From NCBI GenBank assembly GCA_949592205.1, contig CATIUR010000003.1, forward strand, positions 74,118,501-74,182,500: a DNA stretch of 64,000 nt. Direction: 5' to 3'. This document shows positions 36,491-47,625 of this stretch, one piece after another (positions within the stretch are counted from its first letter, which is position 1; every line of letters begins with the position of its first letter). A program made the position numbers and the translations under genes. The DNA is from Helichrysum umbraculigerum. Taxonomy: Eukaryota; Streptophyta; Magnoliopsida; Asterales; Asteraceae. Under the pieces are notes generated by a model. It made no database searches. It was not told the origin of the DNA and saw only the letters and a list, made by a program, of their open reading frames with translations.

Positions 36491-37338
36491 CTTCTATCAA
36501 TATAATATATAGATCAAATGCAAGAATTCCCCCTAAAAGACTATTACATGAAAATACTTCTACACGAATCTCTACTGATGTGAACTAAAAATACAAGCTA
36601 GGTTGTTGTAAATTATACGACGTTATAAAAAGTCTACCAGCTATTTGTTTTAAGTTTGCTAAGGTCAATTAAGGGACATGAAAAACAAGCAAAGTAAGCA
36701 TAAACAATTAGAAATTAACAAAAAAGTTAAGCATGCTACTTTTTCAATGATCCAACACACTTGAAACAAACACATTACTAGATATTCTAGATTATTGAAT
36801 CTCTAATAATAAGTCAGGTTCTACATATATATTAATAAATATGGGGAATTCTTTAAGCATATATACCATGCATCACACTAATAATTGAAACAAATAACTC
36901 ACGGTAAACAAACATGGTAGAAAAACCACTACATATACATCCATATTTCATAATTAATTAGAGCATCAGCTAACCTATCTAAATGGGGTCCTCATGAAAA
37001 TTACAAGCCGTAATTTTGGACCGACACACCAAAGAAAACTATGACACCTATAGTTACACAACACCAATGATCCAAAAATCTAACACATCATCACACCTCG
37101 TTACAATACAACAACCAATTTGGCAAAACATTATGATGTGTATATTATATAATATACATGATACGAACTTTGATGTTTACAATTACTAAACTAGAGAAAA
37201 TGATAACAGGAAGAATACGAATTATGTACTTACAGTTGGTAAGAGGCGCAGAGGAAATCACAGGGGTTGATAGATTATGGACGTACAGATGCAAATAGAA
37301 TTAGGGTTATTGGTATCCTTTTTTTATATATGCGACAT
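36491..37338. other. Harbinger 5' non-coding region
   Basis: Sequence upstream of the Myb-like ORF up to the GACAT target site. No coding sequence recognised. It probably holds the promoter or leader of the minus-strand Harbinger genes. Confidence 0.4.
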
Positions 37339-39702
37339 TGATGCGTCACCAGCGGTCGGTAAGGATTTTACCTTTGTCGTTGCACCGGCTACTGGCGACG
37401 GCGATCAGTGGGTGTTTTAAATTTGTAATTGCGAGGCCTAAGTTTTCCCTAACAATGCTAATCCTAAGGGTGAGCAAGTGGTAGGTATGACCTAGAGTCG
37501 TTCTTCAAACCGACTGAATTGAAACTAAGGCGTGGCAGATGAGGGCTTTCAAACTAGTGAAAGGTTTATAAAATAGTGGAGGAGTTTTGGTTTTTCTATT
37601 AACTAACTTAGGCAAGTAAATAAATAAAAGTGAAATAAAAATAAAACGTAAAGCAAATAATATAAAGATAGTGTTTGCTGAGATTTCGTTAAGTAAGTTA
37701 TGGGATGATGTTTGGAGAAACTGTTTTAAAAGATGTTTGTTAATTATTACTCTTGGACACTGGTGATGTAAACACTAGATTCCCTACTAATTAAAATACC
37801 ATTAGCATGTCACACCAGGAACTAGGTTATGGTGACATCACATAGTATTTAGAATAATAGGAAAGATCTTTATTTAAGTTTAAGTTTACTTTCTTATGAA
37901 CGGAGACAAAATCTAAAGGTACTAGACAAAACTGAATCATATAACGATTCCTCATCATCCTAACAGATTCATGTATTTAAAAAGTTCATATATGACCTTA
38001 AACCAGCCATTGCTTAAGACTACCCAATAAATCCCCTAATTATTCACAGTGTTCCTCACTTAAAGTGGTTCCGCCGCTTCAAACCGTGGCCATGTCTTGT
38101 CCTACGGTAATTCCCCATGTAGCCTTGAGGTTCCATGGTTTCATACCTTTGACAAATTATGTTGACACAGATGACTAACTACCTTTTAATTGGACGTCTT
38201 TGAAAAGATGTTGTAATCACGTTTATTGGTGGAGAGGCGATAGATTAATTTGAAGTTTAAAAGTCTATTTAGAAAGGTTGATTAAACTAGGTTTCTCATT
38301 TTATAGTATTAGTCCGTAATATAACTACCTTCGGTCGTTACGCAGCTTCCACGTATTTGTACTACACCTAAAGTGTTTCCAACGCTATACTGCGTAACAG
38401 TCGAATAGGGGACGTCATATCACTTCGTAATATTGTACCGTTCCGTAATATGACTACCTTCGGTCGTTCCTCGACTTTCATACATTTGTACTCCACCTTG
38501 AAGTGTTTCCAGTACTATATCGAGTAACAGTTTAATAGGGGCCGTCATATTACTTTAATATTTAATTATAAATCATCCCATAATTAAATAACTACATCGC
38601 AAGCAAACACAACAAGTATACTACTCTCTAATCATGGCAATAACTAAATCTAGCATAATTAATGTAAACGTAATTAATTAAGATAGATAAGGATAGAAAG
38701 AACCAGGATTAAATGCGAGAAAGAATAGATTTGAATTAATTGACACAATTCTGAGCGTACTCCGAAGATTACAAAGCGTTCCATACTTTCCTTCTATTCT
38801 AAACAAGCTCCTAAACTATCCTAAAACTAATTTAGAGTAAGAAAATAGAGAGAGAAAGTAGAACTAATAACTAAGTAGAAGTATTGTTCTAAGAATGGTG
38901 TGTCTTGAAATGAACCTTGATGCCTCTATTTATAGCTGAAATTCGGTGCATGTTAGCCATCCAAGGTGCAAGTTAGCATGTTTTTGGGGGATGGTCCTTT
39001 CCCGGAAAGTGGTAGCACATGTACCCTAAAGGCGCGGAAAGTGGTAGCACATGTACCCTAAATGCGCGAAAAGTGGTAGCACGTGTACCCTAAAGTTATG
39101 GAAAGTGGTAGCACATGTACCAAGCAAGTACGAGCAAGGACGGAAAAAGGAGGTGGAGACGGGCGGCGACCGGCCGGCGGCGGCTGGCTTCCGGCTGTCC
39201 CGGGTCGTTGCCCGTTCGCTCATCTCTCGTTTCGTGCGTATCTTATTCGTTATGCGTCCGTTTTTGTCGATTCTTTTTGCGTTGGATTCATTTTTCAAAA
39301 ACGAAGACTTTGATGAAAAGAAATTCCTGAGATGTGTCTCTGATCTTTAGATGTCTTGTATGAATCGTTTGAATCTTTCGGCGTACGCAGAACTTCATTC
39401 TTCATCCATTTTTGTTGATTCTTCTTCTGTTATATTCCTAATTTGAAAACGAAGATCTTGGATAAGAGTAATCTTAGTGGTGGGCACTTTATCTCAAATC
39501 TTGTCTCGGGTGCCTTGAATCTTCAAATGTGCGTGGAATCTTCGTCTTTCGTTCATTTTGCCTGATTTTCCTCGTGCGACTCTATTTTGACCTCCTTGGC
39601 AAAGTTTCATTGATTTGTGTATTATTTGAGTCTAAATGCCAAGTATTGTTCCAGAATGAGAGAGATATCGGTGGTAAAAACGTGACTTTTTACGCGATAT
39701 CA
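37339..39702 (-). mobile_element. solo LTR of an Athila-like family (2.36 kb)
   Basis: Starts TGATGCGTCACC and ends gcgatatca, with perfect 5-bp duplications gacat at 37334-37338 and 39703-39707. It is clearly related to the Athila LTR at 2579-5043 (shared ends, TATA box at 38926-38935, ctaccttcggtcgtt blocks, GC-rich stretch at 39150-39210), and no internal domain lies between the duplications. It was therefore formed by LTR-LTR recombination after insertion into the Harbinger element. Confidence 0.88.
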
Positions 39703-40477
39703 GACATATTATTATCCGATTACAAAAGGGTATTTAGGTAATTTGCTGACCTAAAAGCTCCTTAATTTTGTGGAATGCTACTTTTAGAAGCGTTGGGATT
39801 CCTAGCTTTTAGTTGGATTTAAAAGCTAAAGCTTGTACATGCCAAACATGGCTTTTATTATTTTTGGAGCTTTTATTTTCAAAATCAAAAGCTAAAGCTC
39901 CTAAAAGCTTCATGCCAAACAGGCCCTTGAGCTTCGTAAAAAACCTCACATGTTTGAGAATACAGTCTATATCAAGTAAGTCTCGAGAAATCACTTCCTC
40001 ACACTCGCAACCTCAAATATCCTTTCATCAGCATCTGGCAAGAAAAGGAATCCAATAACATTCATCCATTCTTTGCACGGGATCGCAAAGAATGATGAAC
40101 CCAAATTTTACAAAACCCTAGATGCAACAAAACTAAGCCTAATTATACAGCCTCAAATCGCGTCGCGATTCCCATTAGTCGTGTAGCGAAACCCTGATCA
40201 CGAATTGCTTCTTTCATCGCGTCTCGATCACCACCCTTTCACGTCACAAACTACAAACCAGTCACCAACGTTGATTATTTAGTTGCAACATATCCACAAC
40301 CATGTCGTTACAATCGTTCTCCCTGATGATTATCTTCTTCCGGATCTAGATCTATACCAATTACATGCGGATAACAATCCAAGATCTATATCTCCCAAGA
40401 ACTATAACCTAACCATCAACAACCAATCTTGATCTTGCTTTCATCCGTAATCGTTCCCAAATCTTCAAACCCATGAA

Positions 40478-40489
40478 GCTCTGATACCA
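40478..40489 (-). other. copia primer binding site (initiator tRNA-Met)
   Basis: The minus strand reads TGGTATCAGAGC, the standard Ty1/copia primer site, two bases inside the LTR start at 40492. The matching internal region to its left (39927-40477) shows no recognisable gag, so only the 5' end of this element survives. Confidence 0.75.
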
Positions 40490-40491
40490 GT

Positions 40492-40839
40492 TGTTTGGAA
40501 TTGTAGTGGAAACATGCTACTAAAACAACCTATTATTAACAAAAAAACAAACCCACAACACTCGTGTAATCGTGATTACACCCACAAACAATAAACGGAT
40601 AACCGAATTGTTGACTAAGCAATTAAACAAACAAACAAGACAAACAACGAATATTACGACACACGGATATAACGTGGTTATGTCAATCTCCAACTTGGAG
40701 ATTGGTTTAGTCCATGGAGCCAGACCATAAAGTTTTTCTTTATTTTTATAGAACTAAGGGATACAATTACATAGGGTTTTTTTTAATAGGGAAACACAAA
40801 CTTGCAGAAAAAGAAAAATTCGATTTTGGTCGAGGAATA
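40492..40839 (-). repeat. partial copia 5' LTR, interrupted
   Basis: Begins TGTTTGGAATTGTAG next to the primer site and runs until the Athila-like LTR starts at 40840. The continuation beyond that insertion was not found. Non-coding. Confidence 0.55.
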
Positions 40840-43800
40840 TGATGTGTCATCCAATGGCTCGTGTCGTTCCGAAGTGTGTCGAGTGTCGATAATAATTGGG
40901 TTTTTAATTTATAATAGCTGGGGCCTAAGTTTTCTACTAATGCTTAACCTAAGGGTGAGCAAGCAGTAGGTATAACCTAGGATCGTTCGATAAACCAACT
41001 GAACTGAAACTAAAGCGAGAATGATGTGGGCTTTCTAATTAGCGAGAGGTTTAACAAAATAGTGGGGGAGTTTTGGTTTTTGTGTTTTCTAACTTAGGCA
41101 AGTAAACAAAAGTGGAATAAAGTAAAGCGCGTAAACAGACCAATAAAGGTGGTGTTTGTTGTGACTTCATTAGCTAAATTATGGGATGACATTTAATTAA
41201 GTAATGGAAACATTTTCAAAACTTTTTTATTTTATTATCTTAAATACTTGTGATGTAAATACTAGATTCCCTACTAACTGATTTCGCAGTTAGCATGTCA
41301 CGAGGAACTAGGTTATGGTGATTCTGATCGGAGTGGTCATACTCAACTCTCAACACTGCCATGTTAAGGAACAAGTGACCCTTCTTGAAATACGAAGATT
41401 CGTAGGAGAAGAGTAGCAAACCCACTCAAAGTTAGAACGTTCTTAACATCACACAAGTATTCAGTCTAATAATCATTTAAAAACTTTGTTTGGTGTTTTG
41501 AATTGCTTTCTATGAATGACTTTGATAGATTCTAAATGTGATAGACAAACTAGAACACTAGCTTAATGATTCTATGTCTTCATGTTAGATTTATATATCA
41601 AGATTTTATTGTAAAATCCCATTTATGATTTAAACGAGCACTTGCTTTATAATACTTCCAAATAAATCTCTTAGTAATCCACGGTGTATTCCACTTATAG
41701 TGTTCCCAAAGATTCAAACTCTGATCATGTTCAAAAACGTCCCATAGTAATTCACTATATACTCTTGGAATTTCCATGGTTTTGTACGTTGACTATAGTT
41801 TGGACATATAATTAATTACCTTTTATATTGACGTCTTAAAAAAAAGGTTTTAATCATGTTTATCGGTGGAAAGACGATATTTAATATTGTGGTTTAAAAT
41901 CATAATTAGAAAGCGAATTCAAAAAACCGAGGTTCCTATTTTAGAATAGGGTTATATGTCTGTAAATGTATTGAACTTGTCACAAAATCCTATTGTATGC
42001 ATCATACTTTTAAATTTCCTATTGTGTGTATCGAACTTACTAATTATTGCTATTGTATGTACTCATTAACACTAATGACGTTTGACTGGTCATAAGCATC
42101 CTATGTGGCACTGCCACGTAAGCTCCACGTCCTCTAAAGTTCGATACATTTTTCGGATCATCATCTTCATCAACTTTATTAACTTCAATTTTCCGACGAC
42201 ACCATCTTTCCGGTGATATCATTTTTCCGGCGAATCATTTTTTCCGCAGGTACCACCACAACTAATATACTCCTCCTAACCACCAAGCCAACCATCTACG
42301 ACATCACCACCATCTCCACCGTTTTTTCCGGTGACCTCATTTTTTTCGGCGACTTTGTTTGTCGAAAATACCCTTATTGGAATCGCACTGATGTTATCAC
42401 TTCATTTATAACATAATATGTACGTCGAAGTTGCCTGTATAGGGTTTAGTGTTTGACGTATGCATATGCAACTTGTATCATGTTAATATTATTATACACT
42501 CCGCGGTCTGTTAGTTTTAGTATTTATCATCAATTTTTGTATCAATTTTAAATTGTTGATCAATATTGGCTTGTCTTGTTTATATTTTGATTAGTGATAA
42601 TGAAGTAAGTTGTTAGCTAAATTTGGTTTGTGTGGTGAATAATGTGATGTAATGCAAGTCTTTAATTTTAAATTGTTGATCAATAATGTTGTTAGCTAAA
42701 TGTATTTTTTACTGTGTTTGATATTGTGATACCAGGGAAACGACATGAAAAAGCTCTTTTTTGGCGATAGAGTTGCGCAGGCCAAGAATCTAGTGAGGGG
42801 TTGGTTAGAAGAGCCATAACTACTTCACTTTCATCAACAGGGTTCATGAAGAATGTTATAATTTGCTTTTGTTGTTTATCAAAGTCCGAGTGGTTGATAG
42901 ATGCACACCATATGAACGGTAATTTGCTTAATGTTATAATTAAGTAGTTTTTTTTAAAGTCGCCAGAAAAATTGGAGTCGTCCGAAAAAACGGTGGAGAT
43001 GGTGGTGATGTCGTAAATGGTTGGCTTGGTGGTTAGGAGGTGTATATTAGTTGTGGTGGTACCTACGGAAAAAATGATTCGCCGGAAAAATGATATCGCC
43101 GGAAAAAATGGTGTCGTCGGAAAATGAAGTTAATAAAGTTAATGAAGATGATGATCCGAAAAATGTATCAAACTTTAGATGACATGGAGCTTACGTGGCA
43201 GTGCCACGTAGGATGAAAATGCCACGTAGGATGTTTATGACCAGTCAAACGTCATTAGTGTTAATGAGTACATACAATAGTAATAATTAGTAAGTTCGAT
43301 ACACACAATAGGAATTTTAAAAGTATGATGCATACAATAGGATTTTGTGACAAGTTCAATACATTTACAGGCATATAACCCCTTAGAATATTAATTAATC
43401 TATAATATAACTACCTTCGGTTGTTCCTCGGCTTCCACGTGTTCGTGCTACACTTAGCGTATTTCCGACACTATAACGAGGAATAAGTTGAATAGTCGCT
43501 GTCATATTACTTCATAATAATTTTAGCATCATCCCGTAATTACTTAACTAACTACGTCACAACAAACACGCGAAGTAATCTAGTCACTTATCATGGCAAT
43601 GACTAAATCTAGCATAATTAAAGCATACATATTTAATTAAGATAGATAGGGATAGAAATAACCGGGAATTAAAATGAGAAGGAATAGACTGGAATTAAAT
43701 AGCACACTCCAAGCGTACATCAAAGACTACAATACGTTCCGTACTTTCCTTTTACTCCTGATTAAATATTAACTAGCTTAATCGCTAATTATAACTAACT

Positions 43801-44170
43801 AGAGAGAGAGAAGATTTTCTAGTTATTTTCTATGTGAATGTGTTTTTGAATTGTGAAAGTGTTGACTATTTATAGGTGAAAAACGGAGTACGATAGCAAA
43901 AAAATGGTGCATTTTAGCGAAATCTGGTACGTTCGTCGGAAAAAAAGAAAGTGGGATGGTCGGACGAGGCCGTTTCCAGCTTGCAGCCGGCCGACGCTGG
44001 TTCATTGCGGGATGGTCCCGGTTCGTGGTGGCCGGCCGGTCTGACAAGGGTAAGTGGACCGGCTCAAAGGCTAGTACTCCGACTCAGTTGGTCTGGTACC
44101 GGTTGGCATCCGGCCAGTCCAGTTAGGTTTCTAGCTGGAACGGTTCGCGTGTATTCGGCTTTCGTTCAAG
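40840..44170 (-). mobile_element. Athila-like LTR fragment carrying a nested foldback element
   Basis: Starts TGATGTGTCATCC, matching the start of the 37339 solo LTR, and follows it through the flaattataatagctggggcctaag-type region, the Ser/Thr-free spacer and the TATA box (43866-43875) into a GC-rich stretch (43940-44100). The usual end, gtgactttttacgcgatatca, is absent: the sequence runs into Helitron coding sequence near 44175. It is therefore truncated at the promoter-distal U3 end, and no TSD was found. The 41949-43381 element is inserted in it. Confidence 0.65.
41949..43381. mobile_element. 1.43-kb foldback Mutator-like element
   Basis: Inverted-repeat arms of about 410-425 bp each (41949-42358 and 42956-43381) with only scattered mismatches, starting GGGTTATATGTCTGTAAATG. 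Flanking 9-bp direct repeats tttagaata (41940-41948) and cttagaata (43382-43390) differ at one base and match the Mutator TSD length. The central 600 bp is unique and AT-rich, with no transposase; a short segment near 42740-42830 (GNDMKKLFFGDRVAQAKN) might be captured coding sequence but is too short to assign. Removing the element restores continuity of the surrounding LTR. Confidence 0.85.
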
Positions 44171-44174
44171 ATAA

Positions 44175-46410
44175 TTTTGCATCATGTATCTGGGTAACCA
44201 AAGGCCTTGCAAAGTGCCATGGCATTAAGAGAATTGTGCATCATGTATCCGGCACTGCCTGTAAATGAACAAGGAAGTATGATTTTGTTACCCACATTAG
44301 TAGTGGATGTGGCTCCGACATTAGCCGCCTTATACAAATTCTCATATGTGTCACTCCTTAAATTAGTTTGCTGATTTTGAATGTAAGACATTCTCTCTGA
44401 CTCAAGAATCGAAGGTAAATCAGGTCGATCCTGAATCATGTAAGCGAACAATTCTCTCATGGTTACCTTCTTTTGTTTCTGAGTACTATCTTCCGATTCA
44501 TCTCTGTGATATATATCTGGCCGATAACCATCTTCATCATGAACAAGTAACAATTAATATTGTACTGCCAGGTATTTTGGATGCAGTTCACTGATGCGTT
44601 GGAGCTGCCCATCATGATTCTGTATCAGTATATCTCTTTTCTCAAAGTGAACATCGATATTGCCAACGACCAATGCAGCAATCTCAGGTGCAATAGGTAT
44701 ATTATAAGCCCTCCCATCTTTGTTTCTTTTGTTTATAAGTTTAAGTTTGAAACTTTGATTGGGATTAGATATATAACGATCTGTAGCCATCTTAAAGACT
44801 TCCACTAGTTTATTATAACGATCTAGCATTTCTTGAAGGTCTTTGATTATATCAACATCTAATGGGACTTGTTTTCCACATGATTCCTTATTACCTGACC
44901 TGAACTGATAAATACAACCTCCATCCCAAAATTATTGTCCAGTTTTGACTTTTTGAAGTTTTTTTTTTTTCAACTTTGACCTTAAATATTTCTGTTTGTG
45001 TTATATAATACTTGATGAAAACTATACCAATGAAAATTCATTTAAAACAAGATCCATTCATATATTTTGCATCAAGTATTATATAACACAAACAAAAATA
45101 TTTTAGATCAGATTTGAAAAAAAAAAGACTTCAGAAAGTCAAAACTGGAAAATAATTTTGGAATGTAGGTAGTAATTATGTTATTTAATATTGAGTCACA
45201 GTAAATATTAGTTAAATGATACTACGTAATAGAATTTACAATTAAATGTTCACTGAGATACCTTGAAGAATTCAATCTGCTTTCAACTTCATTTGTTGTG
45301 TCATGAATATAAAGTTGAGAAAATACTGGATTTGAGTCGTTGGTTGGAATCAAACCTCCCATCCACCCTGCAGCCTATATATGTATGGATCATGACCATT
45401 GTTGATTTTATAATCGACTTTACCACCCATTGAAGTGAACACAAATACGTTGTCGTAGCGACGGATGTTTTCAATGTAGTGTTTGCTTTTTGGATGATTA
45501 TTTGTAAACAGATTCATTATAAGATCAGGTGGGGTTTTAGGAGTCAATGGGAGGATGATTTTTCCTCCTATATAGCATAGTGAGTATGACCCATTTTCCA
45601 TTTGTTTGTCCTCTTAGTGTCTCATAATACCACATCATAGCACCACATGATTGGCATGCAAAGACCGGGTCACCGTCATCAATATACTCTGTTTCATATA
45701 ATATAGGAAATAGTAAATCGAAGAACAGAAATAAATTAAAACATTGATATAAATTCAGATTCTGTAAAACTATATTTACCATATGATATTCCTTGAATGA
45801 GTTGTGAGGGAACATCACTATTAAAGTTGAGTCTCCTATCTTCTGGTACCAGAACCATTTTTTCCCTTTCATTTTTTCATAGTATCGGAAGGTAGCTGGT
45901 TATTTAAAAAATTAATCGTGTGATCCACTTGAGCTGATATCTTTGGCATTGTGGCTGCATGATAATATTCGATGTACACAAAAGCAAATTACAAATATTG
46001 ATAAAAAAATCATATGTTATTGTGTCTACAATACTATACTCACCAAAACTGCTTGGAGTGTTGCTGGTAGATGGGTTAGTCGTTCTTAATCTCTTCCTAT
46101 CAATAATTTGTTTTCTGAGTCTTCTTGCATCTTTGAATTTTTTGTTGTGTTCGTGTGATGGTTGAGGTGACATTGTTGGATAATATAATGGTGATCCAAA
46201 AAGAGTTGAGTCGTAAGTATGATAACTATGATGGTGGCCTGTGAGTACGAAATGTAGATATGATGAAAAGTATTTGAAGACAAAAGTAGTTTATTATAAT
46301 TTTGAGTATACAATTTCGTAATAAAGTTATACGAACCTGTCACTTGGTTTGTAGTCGGAAACGGAACCAACTGTAGTCGGATTGGATTGTTCGGATTTCT
46401 GACAATCACA
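44175..46410 (-). pseudogene. decayed Helitron Rep/helicase N-terminal region
   Basis: Pieces of a plant Helitron protein in order from the right: KFKDARRLRKQIIDRKRLRT (46150-46085); GDPVFACQSCGAMMWYYE (about 45680-45620), the zinc-finger-like CxxC segment; SLCYIGGKIILPLTP, then YDNVFVFTSMGGKVDYKINNG (45590-45380); an LYIHDTTNEVESRL segment near 45300; then, past a MITE, LDRYNKLVEVFKMATDRY (44829 on), SELHPKYLAVQY with a stop, MRELFAYMIQDR, and KIILPCSFTGSAGYM, ending at AFGYPD near 44185. This covers the Helitron_like_N region. The Rep HUH motifs and the helicase are missing because the sequence is cut at the LTR junction. Several stops and frameshifts are present. Confidence 0.8.
44916..45172. 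mobile_element. Stowaway-like MITE inside the Helitron
   Basis: Inverted ends cctccatcccaaaattattg...caataattttggaatgtagg style (left cctccatcccaaaattattg; right aataattttggaatgtagg) with internal pairing through gttttgactttttgaag. Length about 255 bp. TA-containing flanks and the ends suggest a Tc1/mariner-type MITE. It separates two collinear parts of the Helitron protein. Confidence 0.7.
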
Positions 46411-47250
46411 AGTTAATCAATAAAGACTAAATTTAACAATAAAGACTAAATTTAACAAATCGTTTACGTTTATATCAATTATCTGAACAAACATAAGATG
46501 TAATAATAGATCATATTATAAGATTCAAATTTCAATTTCAACTTCTAACGTTCTAGCATACAATTTAATCCAAAACAAATTCGTAGTCTCTAAATTAATT
46601 AAACATCACCTTCAATCTAATCTAAAAAAAAGGAGTCTCAAAACAACCAAAAGTTCTTTAATCTTCTTTTCTTGAAATTCATAGCATTTCAAAATCCAAA
46701 GTTCGAACATTCATTCTCCTAAACCTGAAAAGCAGTAATTTTTCTTATGCTTTAGTTCATACACAAAGAACCATATGTAACAAGAATTGAAAACTTAAGT
46801 TTATACCTTATTAGTATATGACTATATGATACGGAGTATAATTTAATTTAAGATTTAATTTATAATTAATTTTTATACGATATATACGTACATGTATTAA
46901 TAAAAAGATATTATTTAATGACTTAACCCTTATTCGGATTATTCGGATATATCCAGATAATTTAATTTTGATCCTTTATCCTATCCGTGTAATCCATTTA
47001 ACTAATCCGTAATCTGATTAAGCAATCCATAATCCGAATAATCATGTACAATTAATCTAAATCGGATTTGAATCAGATGGATTATTCGGATGCTGATAAA
47101 AGTGACACCCCAACTTTGGAGACGTGCAAAGGATGCACTGTGAGGGAAATAATTAGTTGTTCGAATTCTTAGTTTTATGTATTCTTGGGCTTGGAGCAGA
47201 CCCATCATCAGATTTGGGCCCAGAAAGACCAACAAATTAATTAAAAGAGC
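46411..47250. other. spacer between Helitron and LINE
   Basis: AT-rich. Repeated attcggat/atccgaat words occur at 46925-47095. No coding sequence recognised; the 5' end of the Helitron may lie here. Confidence 0.45.
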
Positions 47251-47252
47251 TA

Positions 47253-47481
47253 GCTAACACGGAACTTGGGATTCGATACCAGGCCAGATTCATGGGTATG
47301 TTTAACCCATCCAACACGAAGATTTACTGTTAATAAGTTACGGAAGTTAGTTGAGGGAAGTTTGTGATCAGAGGGAAGCTTGTGATCAACAACGATTATC
47401 ATCCAGAATGGAAATCGATAAGCAGATATAGAATTCTTCCTACAAAAGTTCACTCAACTAATGGAGAGTTGTGAATGAAAG
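47253..47481 (+). pseudogene. L1-type LINE ORF2 C-terminal fragment, left part
   Basis: The plus strand encodes, with small frame changes, DSWVCLTHPTRRFTVNKLRKLVEGSL and then WRVVNER just before the copia insertion. This is the region after reverse transcriptase leading to the C-terminal zinc domain of plant L1 ORF2. It continues at 51640 after the inserted copia element. Confidence 0.7.
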
Positions 47482-47625
47482 TGTACGAGACTTAATTCTC
47501 TGATTATTCCATTAGGGGACATCCCAATATATAGAATACAAGTATGGACTATGGGCCTACATTATACATGGGCTAATCATAAATACATGAAACCTATACT
47601 ATATTTGTATAAATACATTAACATA

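Larger units (their letters stand above)
30537..39926 (-). mobile_element. PIF/Harbinger transposon interrupted by two solo LTRs
   Basis: Two minus-strand genes typical of this superfamily, a DDE transposase (30802-32124) and a Myb/SANT-like protein (32317-36490), are arranged as in autonomous PIF elements. Possible ends are gaattgtttggcaaactagc at 30537 and, inverted, gggcctgtttggcatgaagc at 39926, similar but not identical. After subtracting the insertions at 33266-36316 and 37339-39702 with their TSDs, the element is about 4.0 kb, a normal size. A TTA-like 3-bp TSD could not be verified, so the outer limits are tentative while the gene content is firm. Confidence 0.65.

Noticed and set aside
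40840..44170. Calling this LTR a complete solo LTR
   Set aside because: The normal gatatca terminus and a matching TSD are missing.
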